From Clostridiales bacterium (GTDB lineage: Bacteria > Bacillota > Clostridia > Lachnospirales > Lachnospiraceae): a stretch of 13,941 bases of DNA. Below the pieces are notes generated by a model. That model did no database searches. It saw only the letters and a program-made list of their open reading frames with translations, and had not been told where the DNA came from. Below, in pieces: positions 1-5,807 of the stretch. The stretch covers positions 1 to 13,941 of the forward strand of contig DXXQ01000082.1 in assembly GCA_019416265.1 (NCBI GenBank). Reading direction: 5' to 3'. Within the stretch, counting starts at the first letter, position 1. Each line of letters begins with the position of its first letter. The position numbers were made by a program, and so were the translations under genes.

Positions 1-132
1 CTCTTTTGTTACATCCATATGTACCGTAGACTTACTGATCCCAAACTTCCCTGCTGTCTGCCGCACGGTTGATTTGGTTTCGATGATATAATTGGCGATT
101 TCCACTGCCCGTTCTTCTATGTACTCTTTCAA
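1..132 (-). CDS. spoIIID: Sporulation transcription regulator SpoIIID, N-terminal part (cut by window edge)
   Basis: Only the first 44 codons are in the window; the gene continues off the left end. The reading starts KEYIEERAVEIANYIIETK and continues with a helix-turn-helix whose recognition helix reads GKFGISKSTVHMDVTKE. This is the very conserved N-terminus of SpoIIID, the small DNA-binding protein that acts in the mother cell during sporulation, switching sigma-E genes on or off and helping make sigma-K. I chose a TTG start at 132-130 because a GGAGG (complement of 140-144) lies 7 nt upstream and the residue matches the family start. A sigma-E-like promoter precedes it. Family identity is very secure; its presence implies an endospore-forming Firmicute. 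Confidence 0.93.
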   Translation of the reverse strand, partial: MKEYIEERAVEIANYIIETKSTVRQTAGKFGISKSTVHMDVTKE

Positions 133-161
133 GGATAAGCCTCCGAAGACGCTGTTTTTAC

Positions 162-190
162 AATGTATGCAGAGTCTGCCCTTTATAGAC
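162..190 (-). promoter_or_regulatory. Sigma-E-like promoter of spoIIID
   Basis: On the minus strand, CATACATT (complement of 162-169) matches the sigma-E -10 consensus. A GTCTATA element (complement of 184-190) lies 14 nt upstream, in the usual place of the sigma-E -35. spoIIID is known to be a sigma-E gene in Bacillus subtilis, so the match is biologically expected. The transcript would start near 155, about 10 nt before the GGAGG ribosome site. The -35 match is looser than the -10. Confidence 0.6.
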
Positions 191-261
191 TTTTCCTTGA
201 GAACAGAAGCAATTCCTTTTCTATTTACACCTTTTTGATTCCAGACCGCCTTTTTTCGTAT

Positions 262-693
262 TTATAATATATCTTTCAGATATTTCTTTAATCCGTCACG
301 ATATTTTTTCGTTAGTGCCAAATACTGCTGTTGTTCCTCTGCTGTCCACTCATTCCAGATTTTGTTTTCCATCTCATGCAGAGGCATTATTTTTTCCAGT
401 GAAAATTTTCTGCCTTTTTCAGTGAGACAGAGAATTGTGTTTCTGCCTTTCCCCTGCTCCAAATATACGATGTCTTCTTTTTCCAGTTTACGAATGGCAG
501 AATTAATTGTCTGACGGCTGATCCCTGTAAGTTTGCTCACTTCGCTTTGCAGACATCTTCCATCTTTCTCACAGAGTACATATAAAATGTTTTGAACACT
601 ATCTGAAATCCCCATTTTCACAGCCGCTTCATGGTATAAAGCGTTAATTTCCCCTGCCAGATATGTATATTGTTCCGTATGTAAATAATGCAC
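262..693 (-). CDS. MarR-family winged-helix transcriptional regulator
   Basis: A 143-residue protein with the MarR layout: an N-terminal dimerisation helix, a winged helix at about residues 35-100 (LTGISRQTINSAIRKLEKED as recognition helix, then a wing ending in LTEKGRKF), and a C-terminal helix pair. Such proteins are dimeric, usually repress their own promoter, and respond to small ligands; no ligand can be read from the sequence. An ATG ten codons further up (723) is possible, but an AAGGAGG (complement of 700-706) lies inside that extension. It sits 6 nt before a GTG at 693-691, so I take GTG as the start. The ATG would also lie at or before the predicted transcription start. The gene is divergent from the HD-GYP gene and may control it as well as itself. 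No clear terminator is seen between its stop and spoIIID. Confidence 0.88.
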   Translation of the reverse strand: MHYLHTEQYTYLAGEINALYHEAAVKMGISDSVQNILYVLCEKDGRCLQSEVSKLTGISRQTINSAIRKLEKEDIVYLEQGKGRNTILCLTEKGRKFSLEKIMPLHEMENKIWNEWTAEEQQQYLALTKKYRDGLKKYLKDIL

Positions 694-708
694 CCTTTCC
701 CCTCCTTG

Positions 709-723
709 TCCGATTTCATACAT
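709..723. repeat. 15-nt direct repeat, copy 1 (candidate MarR operator)
   Basis: TCCGATTTCATACAT, repeated at 735-749 with one mismatch and a 26-nt period. This copy covers the predicted start of transcription of the marR-type gene. It overlaps a perfect 13-nt palindrome (ATACAT-G-ATGTAT, 718-730). The arrangement fits binding of the gene's own MarR product, which is inference. Confidence 0.5.
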
Positions 724-728
724 GATGT

Positions 729-756
729 ATTATATCCGATTTCGTACATATGTCAA
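729..756 (-). promoter_or_regulatory. Vegetative promoter of the marR-type gene
   Basis: On the minus strand a perfect -35 TTGACA (complement of 751-756) is followed after 16 nt by a perfect -10 TATAAT (complement of 729-734). Transcription would start near 722, giving a short leader before the AAGGAGG site and the GTG start. Copy 2 of the 15-nt repeat fills the spacer, so a bound repressor would block RNA polymerase directly. Confidence 0.75.
735..749. repeat. 15-nt direct repeat, copy 2 (candidate MarR operator)
   Basis: TCCGATTTCGTACAT, differing at one base from copy 1 at 709-723. It occupies the spacer between the -35 and -10 of the marR-type promoter. Its distal end runs into ACATATGT (746-753), itself a small palindrome. 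Confidence 0.5.
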
Positions 757-830
757 TCATTTTTTGTTATATAGAAACAATTTTCCTGATTAAAAAAGTC
801 TAAAATCATCTGGCTTTCATCTTTGATATA

Positions 831-839
831 TGATATACT
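831..839 (+). promoter_or_regulatory. Extended -10 promoter of the HD-GYP gene
   Basis: TGATATACT is an extended -10 (TG, one base, then TATACT) whose transcript would start near 846, just ahead of the AGGAGG at 858-863. The -35 position (about 811-816) is poor, which is tolerated with an extended -10. A promoter here excludes the upstream ATG at 830 as a start of translation. Confidence 0.45.
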
Positions 840-868
840 TTTTTCATATGAATCCACAGGAGGACGGT

Positions 869-2761
869 ATGGAACTGGAGCATGGTTTTACCACACGAAA
901 TGAATGGGAAAATTATTTTAAGATTTATTTCGCGCAGATAAGGGAACTGGAAGAACTTAATTCCTTTCAGATGAACAAAGAGCCCCAGCAATGGCTGGCT
1001 GATTTCTCTGCCAAAGCTCAGAAACTGGAAGAGAAATATCAGGAACAGAATGCCTATTTGAAGCGTCATGTTTATTATTTTACGAAAGAAGGACAGCCCT
1101 GGACCAGAGAAGTTGCAGAGCCTCTGCTGTCTTTCCTTTATCGGTACAGTACACGGTTTGAAGACATTGAAGCAGCCTATGAGCTGGCGCAGAGCCTTTA
1201 TGCTTTTTTCGAGGATTTAAACGATCCTGTCTCCCTGATGAAATGTGATATGGTTCTTCTTTCCGTATATTATTTCCTGAATGTCACATGCCTGAAGGAT
1301 AAGATTCTAAGGCTTTGTCAACATGCAATTCCAATCTTTGAAGCCTTTTATGACCAGCTCAATGAAGAAGAAAAAAGCATGGGAATGAGTTTTTATGACT
1401 TCCAATCTGTCATAACCTCAGAATACGTCAATGATCCGCCTTTTATCTCTGCGTCTCAGTTTTTTTACGAATACGACAGGCGAATGAAAATGATCCGGCG
1501 ATTTCGGGCAGAAGCTGATATGTCCCTTCCTCTGAACACTGCCCTTCCCTACTTCGAAAACTGCTGGACAAGCAATTTCCTCCGGCTATCTATTAATTCA
1601 AAGGCCCGGAACCACCAGAATTTTACTTCAGAACAGCTTTTCCGACAGCTCTCCATCGCAAATGAGTTAAAGGAACAGAATCCCGCAGATGTTTCCTCTT
1701 CTTCCCATGCCAAATATCAGGCGATCAGTCTGATGCTGGAGTATTATCTTGGGATAAAGAATGCTGAAACAGCTTATCATGAGCTAATGGAATGTGAATC
1801 CTTGATTCCCCACAAACGAATCACCTCCTGGGAAGAATACGATGACGAAAATATAGACTGCTTCAATCTGATTCTCCGCTGTCTCCTGATCCTGGTTGAG
1901 GACTGCCCGGCCTGCATCGAAAGTATACGGCGGGTATTCGCCCATTTACTTGATGTTTATACTCACTTTCCAAGTCATAACTTCATGGAAAGTGTTGCAG
2001 ATGGCTTCATCTTTCTATATCTGATACCGGCGCTGAAATATCTCGAAGAGAATGAAATCCTTTCCTCCCTTCTCCGCCTGACTGTTTACCGTCAGCCCCA
2101 GACTCTGTTTCACTCTGTCATTCTGGGACATTGCGCGAAAACGGTGACCCGTTATATGATCGCTCAGCATCCGGAGATGCTGGTTGGTGTACTCTCCTGC
2201 AAATCAGCATCAGAGGTACAGGAAAAAGCAGACGAAATCCTGACTTTCGTGGAAACCGGTGCACTCATACATGATATAGGTAAAATCCAGTGTACTAATG
2301 TCATCAACATGCAGTACCGCAAACTCGTTGATATTGAATTTCATGTTATTCGCTATCACCCGGTATCCAGTCTGAAAATCCTGCAGCAGATTCCTACTCT
2401 GCAGCAGTATATAGGAATCGCAGCCGGTCACCATAAGTCCAGCGACGGTACATACGGGTATCCCCCCGATTTTGATCACAGGAAATGTTCGGACCGGATT
2501 CTGATCGATATTGTCAGCATCTGTGATTCCCTTGACGCAGCTACAGATTACCTGGGAAGAAGCTACGCAAGAACCAAACCCTTTCATCAGGTATTAAAGG
2601 AATTTCAGGCCGGAAGCGGAACCCGATATTCCAAAGAAGTGGTGGACCTGATTTCAGAATCACCCGAACTTCAGCAGGAACTGGAACTCTTTCTTCTCCA
2701 TCACAGAGAAAATGTCTGTCTGGAAGTATATAAGCGAATCAAACAGAATGGTCGTCTTTAA
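869..2761 (+). CDS. HD-GYP-type phosphohydrolase with a large helical N-terminal domain
   Basis: A 630-residue protein without signal peptide or membrane segment, so cytoplasmic. Residues 1 to about 400 are alpha-helical and tetratricopeptide-like, but match no family I recognise. Residues about 410-600 form an HD domain of the HD-GYP class: H421 (GHCAK), H468-D469 (LIHDIGK), H497 (YHPVSS), H521-H522 followed by DG and G530-Y531-P532, and D553 (ICDSLDAAT). HD-GYP enzymes with confirmed activity cleave cyclic di-GMP. Here the HH pair is followed by Lys rather than the usual Glu, and one residue is inserted before GYP, so the substrate is uncertain. The ATG at 869 has an AGGAGG 5 nt upstream (858-863); the in-frame ATG at 830 has none and overlaps the promoter. 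The gene stands alone, divergent from a MarR-type regulator and followed by a hairpin terminator. There is no REC, PAS or GGDEF domain, so the helical region may be the sensor. Confidence 0.85.
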   Translation: MELEHGFTTRNEWENYFKIYFAQIRELEELNSFQMNKEPQQWLADFSAKAQKLEEKYQEQNAYLKRHVYYFTKEGQPWTREVAEPLLSFLYRYSTRFEDIEAAYELAQSLYAFFEDLNDPVSLMKCDMVLLSVYYFLNVTCLKDKILRLCQHAIPIFEAFYDQLNEEEKSMGMSFYDFQSVITSEYVNDPPFISASQFFYEYDRRMKMIRRFRAEADMSLPLNTALPYFENCWTSNFLRLSINSKARNHQNFTSEQLFRQLSIANELKEQNPADVSSSSHAKYQAISLMLEYYLGIKNAETAYHELMECESLIPHKRITSWEEYDDENIDCFNLILRCLLILVEDCPACIESIRRVFAHLLDVYTHFPSHNFMESVADGFIFLYLIPALKYLEENEILSSLLRLTVYRQPQTLFHSVILGHCAKTVTRYMIAQHPEMLVGVLSCKSASEVQEKADEILTFVETGALIHDIGKIQCTNVINMQYRKLVDIEFHVIRYHPVSSLKILQQIPTLQQYIGIAAGHHKSSDGTYGYPPDFDHRKCSDRILIDIVSICDSLDAATDYLGRSYARTKPFHQVLKEFQAGSGTRYSKEVVDLISESPELQQELELFLLHHRENVCLEVYKRIKQNGRL

Positions 2762-2768
2762 AAAACAG

Positions 2769-2803
2769 AAGCTGCAGCTCACTTTTCGAAGGAACTGCAG
2801 CTT
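2769..2803. terminator. Intrinsic terminator, probably bidirectional
   Basis: AAGCTGCAG (2769-2777) pairs perfectly with CTGCAGCTT (2795-2803), with an extra CTT-TTCG-AAG mini-stem inside the loop. On the plus strand the stem runs into TTTTATATTTTATAC, ending the HD-GYP gene 8 nt after its stop. On the minus strand it runs into CTGTTTTTT, so it may also end the sugar-acid operon, whose last stop codon is at 2921. Confidence 0.75.
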
Positions 2804-2920
2804 TTATATTTTATACTTTCTTTTCACATCTGACAGTCACACGGCTCTTTCCCCCGTATGTACAGGTAAAAAAAGTCATGTCCCAGTCGCCGGATTCCAC
2901 AATATAGGAATTTAGCGTTT

Positions 2921-4018
2921 TTATCGCTTTACACGCGCACCGGCGCCGCTCATGACAGCTTCTACTTCTTTTTTGCTTGCCATTGTTGTGTCTCCCGGTG
3001 TTGTCATGGCGAGGGCTCCGTGAGCTGCTCCGTAATTTACGGCAGCCTCTGCGTCTCCGGTTGTCATCAGTCCGTAGATCAGTCCGGAAGCAAAGGAATC
3101 TCCTCCTCCTACCCGGTCCATGATCTCAAGTCCCTTATATTCATTGGAGTGATAAATTTCTCCGTCTGCCCAGCAGATCGCGCTCCAGTCATTTACAGTT
3201 GCTGTTTTTACCTCACGAAGGGTTGTTGCCACTGCCTTAAAGTTCGGATAAACCTCTGCTGCGTGGTTGATCATCTTTTTGTAACCATCCAGATTCAGTT
3301 CCTTCAGGTTTTTATCGTTTCCTTCAATCTCAAAGCCGAGACAGGCTGTGAAGTCTTCTTCATTGCCGATCATAACGTCTACATACTTCGCGATCTCCTT
3401 ATTGACTTCCTGCGCTTTTTCCAGGCCTCCGATCGCACTCCACATGGAAGGACGGTAATTCAGGTCATAGGAAACTACAGTTCCGTATTTCTTGGCAGTC
3501 TTAATCGCCTCCAGAACAGTTTCGCAGGACTGTTCGGATAAAGCCGCATAAATACCGCCTGTATGAAGCCAGCGCACTCCAAGCTCTCCAAAAATATACT
3601 CAAAGTCAAAATCTTCCGGAGTTGCTTTGGAAATGGCTGTATTTGCACGGTCAGAGCAGCCGATCGCGCCGCGGATTCCGAATCCTCTTTCAGTAAAGTT
3701 AATGCCGTTTCTGCAGACTCTGCCGATTCCGTCTGTTTTCATCCACTTGATCAGGGAAGTGTCCACTCCGCCCTGGAGGATGAAATCTTCCATAAGCATA
3801 CCCACTTCATTGTCTGCAAAGGCTGTGATCACCGCTGTCTTGAGTCCGAAGCAGCGTCTTAAACCACGAACTACATTGTATTCTCCGCCGCCTTCCCATG
3901 CCCGGAAGCTGCGTGCAGTGCGGATTCTTCCCTCACCCGGATCCAGTCTTAACATAACCTCTCCAAGAGAAACAGCGTCAAAAGTACATTCTTCTTTCGG
4001 TCTTAAATTCAGATTCAT
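2921..4018 (-). CDS. PfkB-family sugar kinase, 2-keto-3-deoxygluconate kinase-like (kinase 1)
   Basis: 365 residues of the PfkB/ribokinase fold. The C-terminal signature DRVGGGDSFASG (residues 301-312) holds the anion hole and catalytic base D307; the SLGEVMLRL start strand is at 17-25. Ribokinase-fold enzymes transfer phosphate from ATP to a sugar hydroxyl. Position next to KDPG aldolase and a sugar-acid dehydratase points to 2-keto-3-deoxygluconate (KDG) to KDPG. The substrate-side motif is unusual: residues 43-54 read GGGEYNVVRGLR, where the family (and kinase 2 here) has GG-x-EAN followed by small hydrophobics. It is the last gene of the operon, 18 nt after eda, with GGAGG (complement of 4026-4030) 7 nt before the ATG. 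Family certain; substrate inferred from context. It could act on a related acid such as 2-keto-3-deoxygalactonate. Confidence 0.85.
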   Translation of the reverse strand: MNLNLRPKEECTFDAVSLGEVMLRLDPGEGRIRTARSFRAWEGGGEYNVVRGLRRCFGLKTAVITAFADNEVGMLMEDFILQGGVDTSLIKWMKTDGIGRVCRNGINFTERGFGIRGAIGCSDRANTAISKATPEDFDFEYIFGELGVRWLHTGGIYAALSEQSCETVLEAIKTAKKYGTVVSYDLNYRPSMWSAIGGLEKAQEVNKEIAKYVDVMIGNEEDFTACLGFEIEGNDKNLKELNLDGYKKMINHAAEVYPNFKAVATTLREVKTATVNDWSAICWADGEIYHSNEYKGLEIMDRVGGGDSFASGLIYGLMTTGDAEAAVNYGAAHGALAMTTPGDTTMASKKEVEAVMSGAGARVKR

Positions 4019-4036
4019 TGTTTTTCCTCCCTGCTA

Positions 4037-4675
4037 TCAGCCGCGGACAGATACTGCCAGCGCTACGGCTTCTTTTGTCATCTCTGCGATTTTGTCAAAT
4101 TCTTTGTTTTTAATCATATCGCCTTTTACCATCCAGCTTCCTCCGCAGCAGATGATCTTGTCAAATCCAAGATAATCTTTCAGATTTTTCGCACTGATTC
4201 CGCCGGTCGGCATAAATTTCACCATAGTATACGGAGCTGCCATTGCCTTGATCATCGGAAGCCCTCCGGCCTGCTCTGCCGGGAAAAATTTAACGGTTTT
4301 GAGTCCTCTCTTAACAGCCTGTGCCACCTCAGACGGTGTGATACAGCCCGGAAGAACAGGAATCTCCTTTTCAAGACAGTAGTCTACGATTTCCGCATCA
4401 AAGCCCGGACTTACAATAAATTTCGCTCCTGCTGCCACTGCACGGTCTACCTGTTCCTTTGTGAGAACAGTGCCTGCGCCCACAAGCATTTCCGGATATT
4501 TTTCACACATCAGCCGAATGGATTCCTCTGCCGCCGCAGTACGGAATGTAACCTCTGCACAGGGAAGTCCTCCCTTTACCAGAGCATCTGCAAGAGGAAC
4601 TGCATCCTTCGCATCCTCTAATACAACAACAGGAACTACTGCAAAATCATAAAACTGTTCTTCAAGTGTTTTCAT
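4037..4675 (-). CDS. eda: 2-keto-3-deoxy-6-phosphogluconate (KDPG) aldolase
   Basis: 212 residues, the normal length for this class I aldolase. It splits KDPG into pyruvate and D-glyceraldehyde 3-phosphate, the last step of the Entner-Doudoroff pathway. The key residues are in place: E41 and R45 in AEVTFRT, the GAGTVL strand at 67-72, the Schiff-base lysine K129 in TVKFFPAE, and the phosphate-binding PTGGI at 156-160. Spacing matches the E. coli enzyme with a four-residue offset. The same family includes 2-keto-3-deoxy-6-phosphogalactonate aldolase, so the stereochemistry of the substrate is not fixed by motifs. The gene lies between two PfkB-family kinases, 23 nt after kinase 2 and 18 nt before kinase 1, clearly in one transcript. 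Its ribosome site (GAGAGGAA) is weaker and farther from the ATG than those of its neighbours. Confidence 0.93.
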   Translation of the reverse strand: MKTLEEQFYDFAVVPVVVLEDAKDAVPLADALVKGGLPCAEVTFRTAAAEESIRLMCEKYPEMLVGAGTVLTKEQVDRAVAAGAKFIVSPGFDAEIVDYCLEKEIPVLPGCITPSEVAQAVKRGLKTVKFFPAEQAGGLPMIKAMAAPYTMVKFMPTGGISAKNLKDYLGFDKIICCGGSWMVKGDMIKNKEFDKIAEMTKEAVALAVSVRG

Positions 4676-4698
4676 TGTCTTTCATTCCTCTCTCAAAT

Positions 4699-5787
4699 CT
4701 ATCTTTTTATATCGTAATTCATATCCATCAGATTGCGAATGGTCTCTGCATCGTCGGTAATGTTGCCATCTCCATGGATGGTATGCTTGATCGCGCTGCT
4801 GGCCACTGCAAAATTCACCATATCCAAAGGTGTATACTCTTTCATCATCGCATAGATCAGGCCGCTGGCAAAAGCATCGCCTCCGCCTACCCTGTCCAGA
4901 ATGTGAAAGGTGAACAGCCTGCTTTCATAGGTATGTCCCCCATACCACATATAGGCCTTCAGACTGTTTTCGCTGCCGCTGTGGGTATAGCGCACATGGC
5001 GGGCAATACATTTCAGATTGGGGTATTTTTTCACAAATTCCCGAAATACCATATCCTGCTGTTGATAATCCGGCTGAAGGGGAATGTCATCCTTCACATC
5101 CCCTTGGGAACGGTCATTTTCATCCTTCCAGAGATGATAGGGTTCGATTCCCAGAAGCACATCCACATAGGGAAGACATTGTGTGCAAAAATCTCTCGCC
5201 TCTTCCCAGCTCCACAGGGTACTTCTGAAATTTCCGTCGAAGCTGATGGTAAGTCCTTTTTTCTTTGCAATTTTCAGACAGGTAAGAATCATTTCCCGGC
5301 AGTTTGGCGCAAGTGCGGGAGTGATTCCGCTTAAATGCAGCCAGGTAAAGCCTTCCAGAAGCTTGTGGAAATCATACTGTCCGAAATCATATTCTGTGAT
5401 GGCGCTGTTTTTCCGGTCATAGGTCACTTTTCCGGGTCGAATCCCGAAGCCTGTTTCCAGATAATAACAGCCCAGTCTGTGTGTCGGGGTTTCCTTTGGC
5501 GTACTCAGGATAACCGGAGCACAATGTACGTCGTTGCTCCTCAGCATACGGACAGCACTTTTTCCCAGGCTGTTATCAGGTACCACAGTAAAAAATGTGC
5601 TGTCAATGCCAAGGTTTGCAAGCGCCAGCGCTATGTTTGCCTCACTTCCGCCGTAGCTTGCTTCAAAGGAAGACGCCATACGGATTTTTTCGTAATTAGG
5701 AGGAGTTAAACGGAGCATGATTTCTCCGATGGTAATGAATTTGTGTGTATAGTTTTCGAAGTTATTTCCGTTTCTCTTTACTTCCAT
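4699..5787 (-). CDS. PfkB-family sugar kinase, 2-keto-3-deoxygluconate kinase-like (kinase 2)
   Basis: 362 residues, PfkB/ribokinase fold. Strand FITIGEIMLRL is at 17-27, the canonical substrate-side motif GGSEANIALALANLG at 46-60, and DRVGGGDAFASG at 298-309 with catalytic D304. The likely reaction is ATP-dependent phosphorylation of 2-keto-3-deoxygluconate to KDPG, the substrate of the aldolase encoded 23 nt downstream. At 362 residues it is longer than typical KDG kinases of about 310-340. Part of the extra length is a polar, charged stretch around residues 220-247. AGAGGAGG (complement of 5793-5800) stands 5 nt before the ATG, a near-perfect site. The gene begins 20 nt after the dehydratase stop. 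It is only distantly similar to kinase 1 of the same operon, so this is not a recent tandem duplication. One of the two probably serves a different ketodeoxy acid. Confidence 0.87.
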   Translation of the reverse strand: MEVKRNGNNFENYTHKFITIGEIMLRLTPPNYEKIRMASSFEASYGGSEANIALALANLGIDSTFFTVVPDNSLGKSAVRMLRSNDVHCAPVILSTPKETPTHRLGCYYLETGFGIRPGKVTYDRKNSAITEYDFGQYDFHKLLEGFTWLHLSGITPALAPNCREMILTCLKIAKKKGLTISFDGNFRSTLWSWEEARDFCTQCLPYVDVLLGIEPYHLWKDENDRSQGDVKDDIPLQPDYQQQDMVFREFVKKYPNLKCIARHVRYTHSGSENSLKAYMWYGGHTYESRLFTFHILDRVGGGDAFASGLIYAMMKEYTPLDMVNFAVASSAIKHTIHGDGNITDDAETIRNLMDMNYDIKR

Positions 5788-5807
5788 ATGAGCCTCCTCT
5801 GACGAAA

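Noticed and set aside
694..723. Upstream ATG extending the MarR-type protein by 10 residues
   Set aside because: The extension encodes the AAGGAGG ribosome site for the GTG at 693, and the ATG falls at or before the predicted transcription start.
830..868. Upstream ATG extending the HD-GYP protein by 13 residues
   Set aside because: No ribosome site precedes it and it falls within the extended -10 promoter, while the ATG at 869 has an AGGAGG at ideal spacing.
2762..2920. Short plus-strand frame of 67 codons reaching past the HD-GYP gene
   Set aside because: Its first part overlaps the end of the HD-GYP gene in another frame and it reads through the terminator hairpin, without a ribosome site.
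3020..5709. Several 100-220-codon plus-strand frames opposite the kinases and aldolase
   Set aside because: All lie antisense to conserved genes, have no ribosome sites, and their composition reflects the complement of the coding strand.
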